DNA of 27,690 nt from UBA2428 sp002343545 (GTDB lineage Bacteria; Bdellovibrionota; UBA2428). This document shows, piece after piece, positions 1-6,242 of this stretch. The notes beneath the pieces were generated by a model that was given only the letters and a program-made list of their open reading frames with translations, had not been told where the DNA came from and did no database searches. The DNA is taken from positions 1 to 27,690 of the forward strand of contig CALFZE010000056.1 in assembly GCA_937952285.1 (NCBI GenBank). The letters are read 5' to 3'. Every line of letters begins with the position of its first letter. Position 1 is the first letter of the stretch. The position numbers were made by a program, and so were the translations under genes.

Positions 1-801
1 ACTCAGGCCGTGGACTCGCTTGGCGTGATCGAGCTCCGAGGGATCGACGCGCCGGTGGACTTCGATCGGACCGAAGATGCGGTCTTGGTCGATCGCGGTC
101 ATTTGGAGACGCGACATCTCGAGGACGCCGAGGAACATGGAAATGAGCTCCTGCGGGCGGTGAACCTGCGGCAAGAGCCTTTGGAAACTGATGTGTTCTT
201 GGACTTTCAGCTCGTCCACGATCTTCGCGATGCACGACGAGATCGGGGTTTCGTCCACGAAGACTTCGTGCACGTAGGTCTTCCGGCGGCTGATGAGCGC
301 GCGGTAAGCCTCGACGAGCTGGAAGGGGTTCGTGAGCGCGACTTCGGGCTCGATGCCCGCCTCGAGCTCTTCCACGCCGTTGTTGCGGCAAGGATAGAAA
401 TCGCGGAAAAGCCGCGGGCGGCGCGAGAGATCCATGGCCAGCTCTTTGTAGTTCTTGAGCTCGATGAGACGACGGATGAGCTGAGCGCGCGGGTCGGGTC
501 CGGTCGCCTCGGGTTTGGCCTCTTGCGGGACGATGACCTGGCTCTTGAGGTAGGTCAGCGTGGCGGCCATGACGAGGTACTCGGCCGCGAGGTCGAGGTT
601 CATCTCGCGCATGTAGTCCAAATAGAGGAGGTACTGCTTCGTGATCTTCGCGATGGGAAGATTCAGAATGTCCAACTCTTGCGCCTTGATAAGGTGCAGC
701 AAAAGGTCCATCGGCCCTTCAAATTCGGGCAGTTGGACTTTGCAGTCGATCAAGACGGACGCGCCGCGTTTTAAAAAAGGTAAAGCCTCTCCCTGACTCA
801 C
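1..801 (-). CDS. scpA: Segregation and condensation protein A (partial, C-terminus off window)
   Basis: This is the kleisin subunit of the SMC-ScpAB condensin complex, which compacts and segregates the chromosome. The N-terminal part shows the family hallmark FEGPMDLLLHLI, followed by DILNLPIAKITKQYL and YLVMAATLTYLKSQ, which form the SMC-neck-binding helices. Towards the left edge FLGVLEMSRL and the ScpA-like QDRIFGPIEV mark the winged-helix end, so only a short tail is missing; 267 codons are visible against about 250-280 in the family. I chose the GTG at 801; an in-frame TTG at 831 is possible and neither has a clear Shine-Dalgarno. It is the last visible gene of a minus-strand run with the site-2 protease and a lipoprotein. 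The family call is secure, the start is not. Confidence 0.93.
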   Translation of the reverse strand, partial: MSQGEALPFLKRGASVLIDCKVQLPEFEGPMDLLLHLIKAQELDILNLPIAKITKQYLLYLDYMREMNLDLAAEYLVMAATLTYLKSQVIVPQEAKPEATGPDPRAQLIRRLIELKNYKELAMDLSRRPRLFRDFYPCRNNGVEELEAGIEPEVALTNPFQLVEAYRALISRRKTYVHEVFVDETPISSCIAKIVDELKVQEHISFQRLLPQVHRPQELISMFLGVLEMSRLQMTAIDQDRIFGPIEVHRRVDPSELDHAKRVHGLS

Positions 802-855
802 CCGGCCGGGTTTAGCAGCAATCCGCCCCAAACTCTAGGCCGGATCTGGAAGGGA

Positions 856-1584
856 CTAGGGGCTCAAAGTGACCTTGGCGTGAAGGGAGCAAAAAGTGGC
901 TTCGGCGCTACCACCGGCGGAGCTGAGCTGAGACGGGGTCGAACTTCGGTTACGGCAGACTTTGATTGTGATTTCGCTTCCCGCCGTGGCATCGACCAGC
1001 TCCTCGCTGCTTCGCAAGGTGCAAACGCCGCCGTCGCAGCTTCGACTTCCCGTTCTGGAAAGCGTCGAGCCGCCGGAAGAGACCGTATAGGAATACTCCG
1101 CCCTCAGCTTTTCGGAGCCGCCCAGGGGAGCGGTGGTGGGGGTGAAAGTCAGCGACTGGCCGTTTGGGGAAGTCGCGGCGAGTGAGAGATTGACGGCATC
1201 CGGGAAAGCAATCTCGTTCGTGAAGACTTTCCCCGTCGTGTCCGTGTAGGCGAAGGTCACGGCGGTCGGCGGTGAGGCGAGGCCGAAGGTCGCCGTCGTC
1301 CCGTCGAGTTCGTAGACGACGGTGTTTAAAAGCGAGGTCGCCGCGCTCATCGTCTTGCCCAGGACCGTGACTCCGGCGCTACCGTCGAGCTCGATATACG
1401 TGCCCGTGCTGCCCTCGAATTGGAAAACCGCGTCGTTTTCGACGGTCTGGGTCTCCGCGAAGTAAGTCGTTCGGTACGTCGCGTAAATGCGATCCGCGTT
1501 CACGTCGCTCGCTCGCCCTTTAGCGCAGGCGGAAAGCAGACCCAAAGAGCCGAGGACGAGGAACGCGCTCGTCGGGTGTTTCAT
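856..1584 (-). CDS. Predicted lipoprotein, function unknown
   Basis: The 242-residue product starts with a lipoprotein signal ending in the lipobox LLSAC, which puts the lipidated cysteine at residue 20. The mature part is rich in Thr, Ser, Ala and Val and reads like beta-sandwich repeats, with a pair of close cysteines (SCDGGVC) and two more near the C-terminus that could form disulfides. I recognise no family. The ATG at 1584 lies 4 bases after the stop of the upstream site-2 protease gene, so the two are probably co-transcribed and perhaps translationally coupled. An upstream in-frame ATG at 1620 would put 12 extra residues before the signal peptide and is less likely. Confidence 0.8.
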   Translation of the reverse strand: MKHPTSAFLVLGSLGLLSACAKGRASDVNADRIYATYRTTYFAETQTVENDAVFQFEGSTGTYIELDGSAGVTVLGKTMSAATSLLNTVVYELDGTTATFGLASPPTAVTFAYTDTTGKVFTNEIAFPDAVNLSLAATSPNGQSLTFTPTTAPLGGSEKLRAEYSYTVSSGGSTLSRTGSRSCDGGVCTLRSSEELVDATAGSEITIKVCRNRSSTPSQLSSAGGSAEATFCSLHAKVTLSP

Positions 1585-1588
1585 GCGC

Positions 1589-2269
1589 CTAGAATACGGT
1601 GAGGCCGATCGGAATTCCAAGTCCCTTATAGAGAGCGAATTTTGTCAGAAGGACCGGGATGGCGAGAACTCGCAGCATGCCCGTGAGCATCATCAAAATC
1701 AGGATCCATTGGCCGTACTGGGCCCAGCCCTCGATCTTGAGGGCCGTCGGGGTCGAAACGACGCCCTGGACGATGCGGAAACCATCCAAGGGGGGAACGG
1801 GGAGCAAATTGAAGTAGGCCAAGAAGAGGTTGAGCATGACGGCCATCTCGAGCAGCTCGGCGGCGGCGCGCGCCGTTCCTTGCTCGGGAATACCTTGGTG
1901 AACGAGAACGGCCAGGATCGCGGTCGAAACGGCGGCCAAGAAGATGTTCGAGAGCGGCCCGGCCGCGGCGACGATCGCCATGTGGCCGAGCGGCTTGCGG
2001 AAGTTTCGCGCGTCGACCGGCACCGGGTTCGCCCAACCGAAAAGAAAGGGGCTGCCGATCGCGATCGAAATGGCCGGGAAGATGACCGTGCCGAACCAAG
2101 AAATATGAACCATGGGATCCATCGTCAGGCGTCCCATGAGCCGCGCCGTCGGGTCGCCGAACTTGGCGGCCGTCCAAGCGTGGGCGAACTCGTGGAAGCT
2201 CAGGCAAAGGATGAAAACCGGGATGAAAAGCAAAAGTTGCCGGACGACTTCCGGGATCTCGAAGGTCAT
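1589..2269 (-). CDS. Site-2 protease family (M50) intramembrane metalloprotease
   Basis: A polytopic 226-residue membrane protein of the compact M50B type with no PDZ domain. The zinc motif HEFAH is at residues 26-30 within the first membrane segment. The second conserved motif NLLPVPPLDG, carrying the third zinc ligand Asp162, is at about 154-163. GPLSN at about 104-108 is also typical. Such enzymes cleave membrane-embedded substrates, but the substrate cannot be told from sequence. It heads a minus-strand run with the lipoprotein and scpA; M50 genes of this compact type are often found near scpA/scpB. It diverges from the pilT-like gene across 58 bases. The start at 2269 has a weak AGG seven bases upstream. 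Confidence 0.9.
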   Translation of the reverse strand: MTFEIPEVVRQLLLFIPVFILCLSFHEFAHAWTAAKFGDPTARLMGRLTMDPMVHISWFGTVIFPAISIAIGSPFLFGWANPVPVDARNFRKPLGHMAIVAAAGPLSNIFLAAVSTAILAVLVHQGIPEQGTARAAAELLEMAVMLNLFLAYFNLLPVPPLDGFRIVQGVVSTPTALKIEGWAQYGQWILILMMLTGMLRVLAIPVLLTKFALYKGLGIPIGLTVF

Positions 2270-2327
2270 GGATCCTATCTAACAGCCCCACTTGAAAGTC
2301 CCAAGGTGAAAGCTCATTCTGTAAAAC

Positions 2328-3413
2328 GTGGATCCGATGGTGGCGCGTTTCGAAGAGATCTTGCGCCGAGCGGTCCAGCACGGGGCTTCCGATATCCATC
2401 TGAAGACGGGTTTGCCGCCGATCGTGCGAATCAAGGACGTGCTGCAGCTCCTTTCCAAGAAAGACGCGGCGCTGACGCCGGCGGAACTTTCGAACCTCGC
2501 CAAAAACATCGTTCCCCCGCGCTTTCAGGATCAACTCGCCCAAGGCAAAGAGGTCGACATGGCCTACAGCCTTTCCGGGGTGGGACGCTTTCGCCTGAAC
2601 CTCTTCCGGCACCGGGGGCAGCTCGGCATTATCTGTCGCTTCATTCCCTTCGATATCCGCTCCATCGAAGAGCTCGGGCTTCCCTCGGTCCTGAGCCAGA
2701 TCGCCACGCGTCCGCGCGGCCTCGTGCTCGTCACGGGACCCGCCGGCAGCGGCAAGACCACGACGCTCGCCGCGCTCCTGAACGAATGGAACACGACGAA
2801 GGGCGGCCACATCGTGACGATCGAGGACCCGGTCGAGTGCCTGATCCGCGATCGCCGCGCCGTCATCACCCAGCGCGAGATCGGCATCGATACGGAGGAC
2901 TTCGCGAGCGGGTTGCGTAACTCCCTACGTCAAGATCCTGACGTCATCATGATCGGCGAGACGCGGGACCGTGAGACGGCGTGGGCCGCGATGACGGCGG
3001 CCGAGACCGGTCACCTCGTCCTGACGACCTTGCATACTCGCGACGCCATCGATTCCGTGAACCGCATGCTTGGCTTCTTCGAGCCCGAGACGCATTCTCA
3101 GGTTCGCAGCCTCTTCTCCTCGGTCCTCGTGGCGGTCGTCAGCCAGCGCCTCGTCCCCCACGCGGAAAGCGGCAAGCTCGTGGCCGCCGCCGAGATCCTC
3201 GTGAATACGCCCCGTGTTCGCGACTGCCTCTTGGATCCATCGCGACACGCCGAGATCCAAGAATGCCTGCAAGAAGGCGAGAACTACGGCATGCGGACTT
3301 TCGACCAGGATCTCATGCGTTTGCTCTCGGAAGGCCAGATCTCGCGCGAAACGGCGCTTCAGTTCGCGAGCGGAGCCTCGGATTTCGAGCTTCGGCTCCG
3401 CGGCGTCACGTAG
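2328..3413 (+). CDS. pilT: PilT-like type IV pilus retraction ATPase
   Basis: A 361-residue hexameric ATPase of the PilT/GspE superfamily, expected at the inner-membrane base of the type IV pilus. Visible motifs are Walker A GPAGSGKTT (137-145), an Asp box IEDPVE (165-170), Walker B DVIMIGE (205-211) and a His box LVLTTLHT (230-237). Total length and the absence of a GspE-type N-terminal extension or zinc finger favour PilT/PilU over PilB. The PilT C-terminal AIRNLIRE motif is not intact: the matching place reads RVRDCLLDPSR (about 296-306), so this may be a paralogue rather than the main retraction motor. GTG at 2328 is used, with ATG 2337 an equal alternative. No pilus structural gene is adjacent. 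Confidence 0.88.
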   Translation: MDPMVARFEEILRRAVQHGASDIHLKTGLPPIVRIKDVLQLLSKKDAALTPAELSNLAKNIVPPRFQDQLAQGKEVDMAYSLSGVGRFRLNLFRHRGQLGIICRFIPFDIRSIEELGLPSVLSQIATRPRGLVLVTGPAGSGKTTTLAALLNEWNTTKGGHIVTIEDPVECLIRDRRAVITQREIGIDTEDFASGLRNSLRQDPDVIMIGETRDRETAWAAMTAAETGHLVLTTLHTRDAIDSVNRMLGFFEPETHSQVRSLFSSVLVAVVSQRLVPHAESGKLVAAAEILVNTPRVRDCLLDPSRHAEIQECLQEGENYGMRTFDQDLMRLLSEGQISRETALQFASGASDFELRLRGVT

Positions 3414-3505
3414 ACGAAAGTCCTTTTGATTCCACTCTTTGGTCGCGCGTCGAAAACTTGACGGACGAGAATTCGCGCGCCCGAAAAAACTTCTTCACGC
3501 AACGC

Positions 3506-3533
3506 TAAAGATTCTGCCCGGGCTCTCCGAGAA
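3506..3533 (+). promoter_or_regulatory. Candidate sigma-28 (FliA)-type flagellar promoter for csrA-fliW
   Basis: TAAAGATT (3506-3513) matches seven of eight positions of the enterobacterial sigma-28 -35 element TAAAGTTT. After 12 bases, TCCGAGAA (3526-3533) matches six of eight of the -10 element GCCGATAA. The element ends about 62 bases before the csrA start. The spacing is one base longer than the usual 11. A flagellar promoter would fit csrA-fliW, but a chance match is possible. Confidence 0.4.
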
Positions 3534-3556
3534 GTGCTTAGGCGCAAGAATTTCCC

Positions 3557-3597
3557 GGAGGGGAATGCGCACAGGAAGTTTGTAAGGAGACACGGAT
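3557..3597 (+). promoter_or_regulatory. csrA leader with cluster of GGA motifs (candidate CsrA autoregulation) and SD
   Basis: Five GGA triplets fall within 41 bases, at 3557, 3562, 3574, 3586 and 3594. The fourth lies in the strong Shine-Dalgarno AAGGAG (3584-3589). The last lies in ACACGGATG, which overlaps the start codon and resembles the CsrA SELEX consensus core ACARGGAUG. CsrA dimers bind paired GGA sites and block ribosome loading, so feedback repression of csrA is the simplest reading. Confidence 0.5.
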
Positions 3598-3844
3598 GCT
3601 CGTTCTAACGCGAAAAATCGGCGAATCGATCGCGATCGATGATCACATCAAGATCACGATCGTGCAGATCAAAGGGAAGCAGGTCCGCATCGGCATCGAA
3701 GCTCCCAAGGAAACCAAGATCCATCGCGAGGAGATCTACCGCGCGATCCAAGACGAGAACAAGGCCGCGACGCAATCGTTCGCCGGCAACCTGACTCGTC
3801 TCGGCGTCCCCCCGGTCAAGAAGACCGGGACGGACGGAGTCTGA
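3596..3844 (+). CDS. csrA: Carbon storage regulator CsrA
   Basis: An 82-residue RNA-binding translational regulator. The N-terminus MLVLTRKIGESI and the central VRIGIEAPKE and IHREEIY blocks are diagnostic of CsrA/RsmA and include the RNA-contacting N-terminal strand and the conserved RxE region near the last strand. It is longer than E. coli CsrA (61 residues) through a C-terminal tail of about 20 residues, as in some FliW-partnered CsrA proteins whose extension takes part in FliW binding. The start is fixed by AAGGAG at 3584-3589. It is followed by fliW, so this is the FliW-controlled type. The leaders of both genes carry candidate CsrA sites. Confidence 0.97.
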   Translation: MLVLTRKIGESIAIDDHIKITIVQIKGKQVRIGIEAPKETKIHREEIYRAIQDENKAATQSFAGNLTRLGVPPVKKTGTDGV

Positions 3845-3862
3845 ACCGAATTCGGTAACGGA

Positions 3863-3882
3863 CGGCTTCTGGAAGGAAGCCG
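3863..3882 (+). promoter_or_regulatory. Hairpin with GGA in its loop, candidate CsrA site in fliW leader
   Basis: CGGCTTC (3863-3869) pairs perfectly with GAAGCCG (3876-3882), leaving the six-base loop TGGAAG that presents GGA at 3871-3873. This is the architecture of high-affinity CsrA sites. A second GGA lies in the fliW Shine-Dalgarno AGGAGG (3903-3908), about 30 bases downstream, which is suitable for binding of one CsrA dimer to both. It could instead act as a weak attenuator, as TTTT follows at 3889-3892, but it lacks a proper U-tract directly after the stem. Confidence 0.5.
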
Positions 3883-3915
3883 CGAAAGTTTTAGAAGGCA
3901 CAGGAGGCGCCTAAC

Positions 3916-4452
3916 ATGAAAATCGAAACCACCCGCTTCGGACACGTCGAATACGTCGAAGACCAAGTCATCCACTTCACGGACGGCATGGTCGGTTTCC
4001 CCCGACTCAAGAACTACGTGCTGGTCGAATCTCCCAGCATGCCGCTCATCCTCTGGCTCCAATCGGTCGAATCGGCCGACATCGCTTTCCCGATCATCGA
4101 ACCCTGGTTCTTCCGCCGCGACTACAAGGCGCCGCTCGGCGACGCCGACAAGATCAGCCTCGCGCACGACGAGAACGATCGTCTTAAGATCTTCACCGTT
4201 CTCACGATCCCCGACGACATGACCCGCATGACGGTCAACCTTCGCGCGCCGGTCGTGATCAACGTGAGCAAGTCGACGGCCGCGCAGATGATCCTGCAGG
4301 ACAAGTCGCTCGAGATCCGCACGCCCGCCCACGAAGGTTTCAACAAGGCGATGTCGAGCTTCCTCCAAACGCGCACCGTCTCGGTGCCCGAAGCCTCGAC
4401 GGACGCCTGGGTTGCCGTCGACTTCAAGGGCGCGCTCTCCACCGGCCTCTGA
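3916..4452 (+). CDS. fliW: Flagellar assembly factor FliW (CsrA antagonist)
   Basis: A 178-residue cytoplasmic protein. FliW binds CsrA and flagellin in turn, so flagellin accumulation releases FliW to inhibit CsrA. Family signatures are GHVEYVEDQVIHFTDGMVGF near the N-terminus, then a block on hydrophobic strands (MPLILWLQSVE) and the C-terminal NLRAPVVINVSK with ILQD (the usual NLxAPIVIN...QVIL block). It exceeds the roughly 145-residue B. subtilis protein by a C-terminal extension of about 30 residues. The start is set by AGGAGG at 3903-3908. Directly downstream of csrA, it is probably on the same transcript and may itself be CsrA-controlled through the hairpin in the 71-base spacer. Confidence 0.95.
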   Translation: MKIETTRFGHVEYVEDQVIHFTDGMVGFPRLKNYVLVESPSMPLILWLQSVESADIAFPIIEPWFFRRDYKAPLGDADKISLAHDENDRLKIFTVLTIPDDMTRMTVNLRAPVVINVSKSTAAQMILQDKSLEIRTPAHEGFNKAMSSFLQTRTVSVPEASTDAWVAVDFKGALSTGL

Positions 4453-4466
4453 GTTTAGGAGTCGTT

Positions 4467-5273
4467 ATGCCGAAGTCTTTCGTCGCCATCTTGGGCCTCG
4501 TTCTCGCGACAGAGCTCGCCCGGGCCCAGGACCCCGCACCGGGAGTCCCCCTCGAGCAAGCTCCTTCGCAGGACATCGATTCGCGGCCGGCGCCTCCGCT
4601 CGACGGAGCACCGAGCGCCCCGACGAAAGCGGCGCCCAAGAAGTCCCCCCCGCCCGGCAAGGCGCCCGCGAAGAAGGCTCCCCGTAAAGGCGCCAAGCCC
4701 GCCAAGAAAAAACGCCCGGCCAAGAAGAAGAAACGGGGCGACGCATCTTCCGGCCCGGCCCGAAACGTCGCCTCTCTCTTCTCGGAAGGCGAAATCGCCT
4801 ACGCCGTGACGCCGGTCGAAGCCGCGTCGACTCCGGCGCCGATTCCCGTCGTCGAGACCTCCGTCTACAGCGAGCGCACGAGCTTCGAAGGAATGCTCAA
4901 GGAGAAAGCCGAGGCCGGTCGCCGGCCCGCGGGCCTCCAGGCTTCGGCGCGCATCATCGCGGTCAAGCGCGAGCTCGGCTTGACCAAGCAGCAAGCGGAC
5001 CAGGCCCCGCAGGATCTTATCCTGAACGGCGGCACGAAAGCGGGTCTCAACGAAGGGATGAAACTTTCGCTCATGCGCAAGATTCCCGTTCTGGATCCTT
5101 ACCGCGAGAATCAACAGAGCGAGATCGAAGTGGAGTTCGGGCAAGTGCGCGTGATCCACGTGCAAGAGAACGTCGCGGTCGCCCGCGTCGAGAAGATCGA
5201 CTCGATTCGTGACGGCATGGCGATCGGCACGCGCGGTCCGCTCGTCGGCGATTTCGTCGGCAAGTCTCGTTGA
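4467..5273 (+). CDS. Secreted protein with Lys/Ala/Pro-rich linker and C-terminal FlgT-like domain, function unknown
   Basis: A 268-residue product. A signal peptide probably ends after LARA (residue 20). It is followed by a Pro-rich stretch and a very basic Lys/Ala/Pro segment at about 54-90 that resembles histone-H1-like tails. The C-terminal part from about residue 150 reads like the beta-rich modules of FlgT/CsgG-type envelope proteins: LILNGGTKAGLNEGMKLSLM, then a VRVIHVQENVAVARVE strand pair. That similarity is by eye only. It starts 14 bases after fliW with AGGAG seven bases ahead of the ATG, so it belongs to the csrA-fliW unit and a role near the flagellar base in the periplasm is plausible. 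The basic linker could bind peptidoglycan, LPS or nucleic acid. Confidence 0.75.
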   Translation: MPKSFVAILGLVLATELARAQDPAPGVPLEQAPSQDIDSRPAPPLDGAPSAPTKAAPKKSPPPGKAPAKKAPRKGAKPAKKKRPAKKKKRGDASSGPARNVASLFSEGEIAYAVTPVEAASTPAPIPVVETSVYSERTSFEGMLKEKAEAGRRPAGLQASARIIAVKRELGLTKQQADQAPQDLILNGGTKAGLNEGMKLSLMRKIPVLDPYRENQQSEIEVEFGQVRVIHVQENVAVARVEKIDSIRDGMAIGTRGPLVGDFVGKSR

Positions 5274-5287
5274 GTCTTCGCCGCGCA

Positions 5288-5297
5288 GGGGGGGGGG
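5288..5297. repeat. G10 homopolymer at the ribosome-binding position
   Basis: Ten consecutive G residues end three bases before the ATG at 5301 and take the place of a Shine-Dalgarno. Such tracts slip during replication, and a change in length would shift the spacing or strength of the ribosome-binding site. It may also be a site of sequencing error. Confidence 0.85.
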
Positions 5298-5300
5298 CGC

Positions 5301-6242
5301 ATGCGCAGTCAAAATCTAAAGTTCTCCGCGGTCTCCGGGATTCTCCTGGGGATCTTTTTGTCGTTTTCGGCATCGGCCAAGCCGAACCCGTGCCTGGAGC
5401 CAATGACGAAAGCTTTGCTTTCGCGCGTGCGGGAAATCAAGCAGCCTTTCTGGGTGTTCCACTACGAAGTGGGCGGTCGGATGGGCTTCACGGCGGCCGA
5501 TCTGCGGTCGTCCGCGGGCGTGGCTTTTTCCGACGCGCGAATCGCGAAGCATCTCGCGAGCCGTTACGCGAAGGCCGCGCGGACGATCCCGGGCAATATG
5601 CTCGGCGGCGGCCTCTACGTCGCGACCGATCCGGTCGCTTCGGAGGAGTTCGGCTACAAGACTTTCCGTCGTCTGCCTTCGGGCGAAGTACGCCTTTCGC
5701 CGAAGGACGACGAGCGGATTCTTCTCGGCATGAAGCTTCGCGCCGGTCAGCGCTGGCTTGACCTTCCGAAGGGCGACAACCTGGAGTTTCCGGAGGCCGA
5801 ACGCACCGCTTGTCCGACTTTGTGCGCGACCTGTTCGTCCGAGAAGCTCTTCCAGGACTTTCTCGCCCAAGACGACGAGATTTTGCGCGATTTTCTGAAG
5901 ACGAACGAAATCTCGGTGGTGGCTTACGCCTATCCCGTCGCGACGATCGTCGGCGGCGCGAAGGGCCGGGCGCGCGAGACCCTGTCGCGAGGAATTGGCC
6001 GCGGCTTCCTGCTCTACTCAGGCGAGACCTTCGAGCCGGATTCCGCCTTCGTCCTGAAGTCCTCGGAACTCGTCGCGGAGCGACCGCGCTTCGTCGGGGC
6101 CTCGGCGGACACGCGATACGCCGTCCAGGCCTATGTGAACTTCGACCGCTTGGGTTCGAAGGGGAGCACAGCCTTGGATCGCGAAGCGCTCGCGTCGTGG
6201 GCCGAGGCGAACCTGTTGACCCCGGACAAGTTGGGAGAATGA
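5301..6242 (+). CDS. Secreted protein with ADP-ribosyltransferase-like motifs (tentative)
   Basis: A 313-residue exported protein with a clear signal peptide (cleavage after FSASA, about residue 26). The segment GNMLGGGLYVATDPVASEEFG (98-118) resembles the GxGLYxxxxxxxS central motif of ART/PARP-fold enzymes. An upstream VFHYEVGG places a His at 54 where the first motif of H-Y-E type transferases would lie. ILLGMKLRAGQRWLDL (about 140-155) is like the strand that follows in several ART families. The catalytic Glu cannot be placed. A Cys cluster CPTLCATC lies mid-protein. It is therefore a possible exported ADP-ribosyltransferase-fold protein, but activity is inferred only. It overlaps the NlpC/P60 gene by 4 bases (ATGA). 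Translation begins behind a G10 tract. Confidence 0.7.
   Translation: MRSQNLKFSAVSGILLGIFLSFSASAKPNPCLEPMTKALLSRVREIKQPFWVFHYEVGGRMGFTAADLRSSAGVAFSDARIAKHLASRYAKAARTIPGNMLGGGLYVATDPVASEEFGYKTFRRLPSGEVRLSPKDDERILLGMKLRAGQRWLDLPKGDNLEFPEAERTACPTLCATCSSEKLFQDFLAQDDEILRDFLKTNEISVVAYAYPVATIVGGAKGRARETLSRGIGRGFLLYSGETFEPDSAFVLKSSELVAERPRFVGASADTRYAVQAYVNFDRLGSKGSTALDREALASWAEANLLTPDKLGE

Noticed and set aside
829..831. TTG as the scpA start
   Set aside because: It has no Shine-Dalgarno and adds ten residues outside the conserved N-terminus; the GTG at 799-801 is at least as good.
3458..3463. TTGACG as a sigma-70 -35 element before csrA
   Set aside because: At 16-18 bases downstream there is only CCGAAA-like sequence, with no acceptable -10.
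3845..3856. Perfect 12-base palindrome ACCGAATTCGGT just after the csrA stop
   Set aside because: It has no room for a loop and is short; no repeat of it elsewhere in the window supports an operator role.
5270..5761. Alternative frame running across the G10 tract from 5270
   Set aside because: It lacks a signal or any motif and overlaps the frame with a clear signal peptide and coupled downstream gene.
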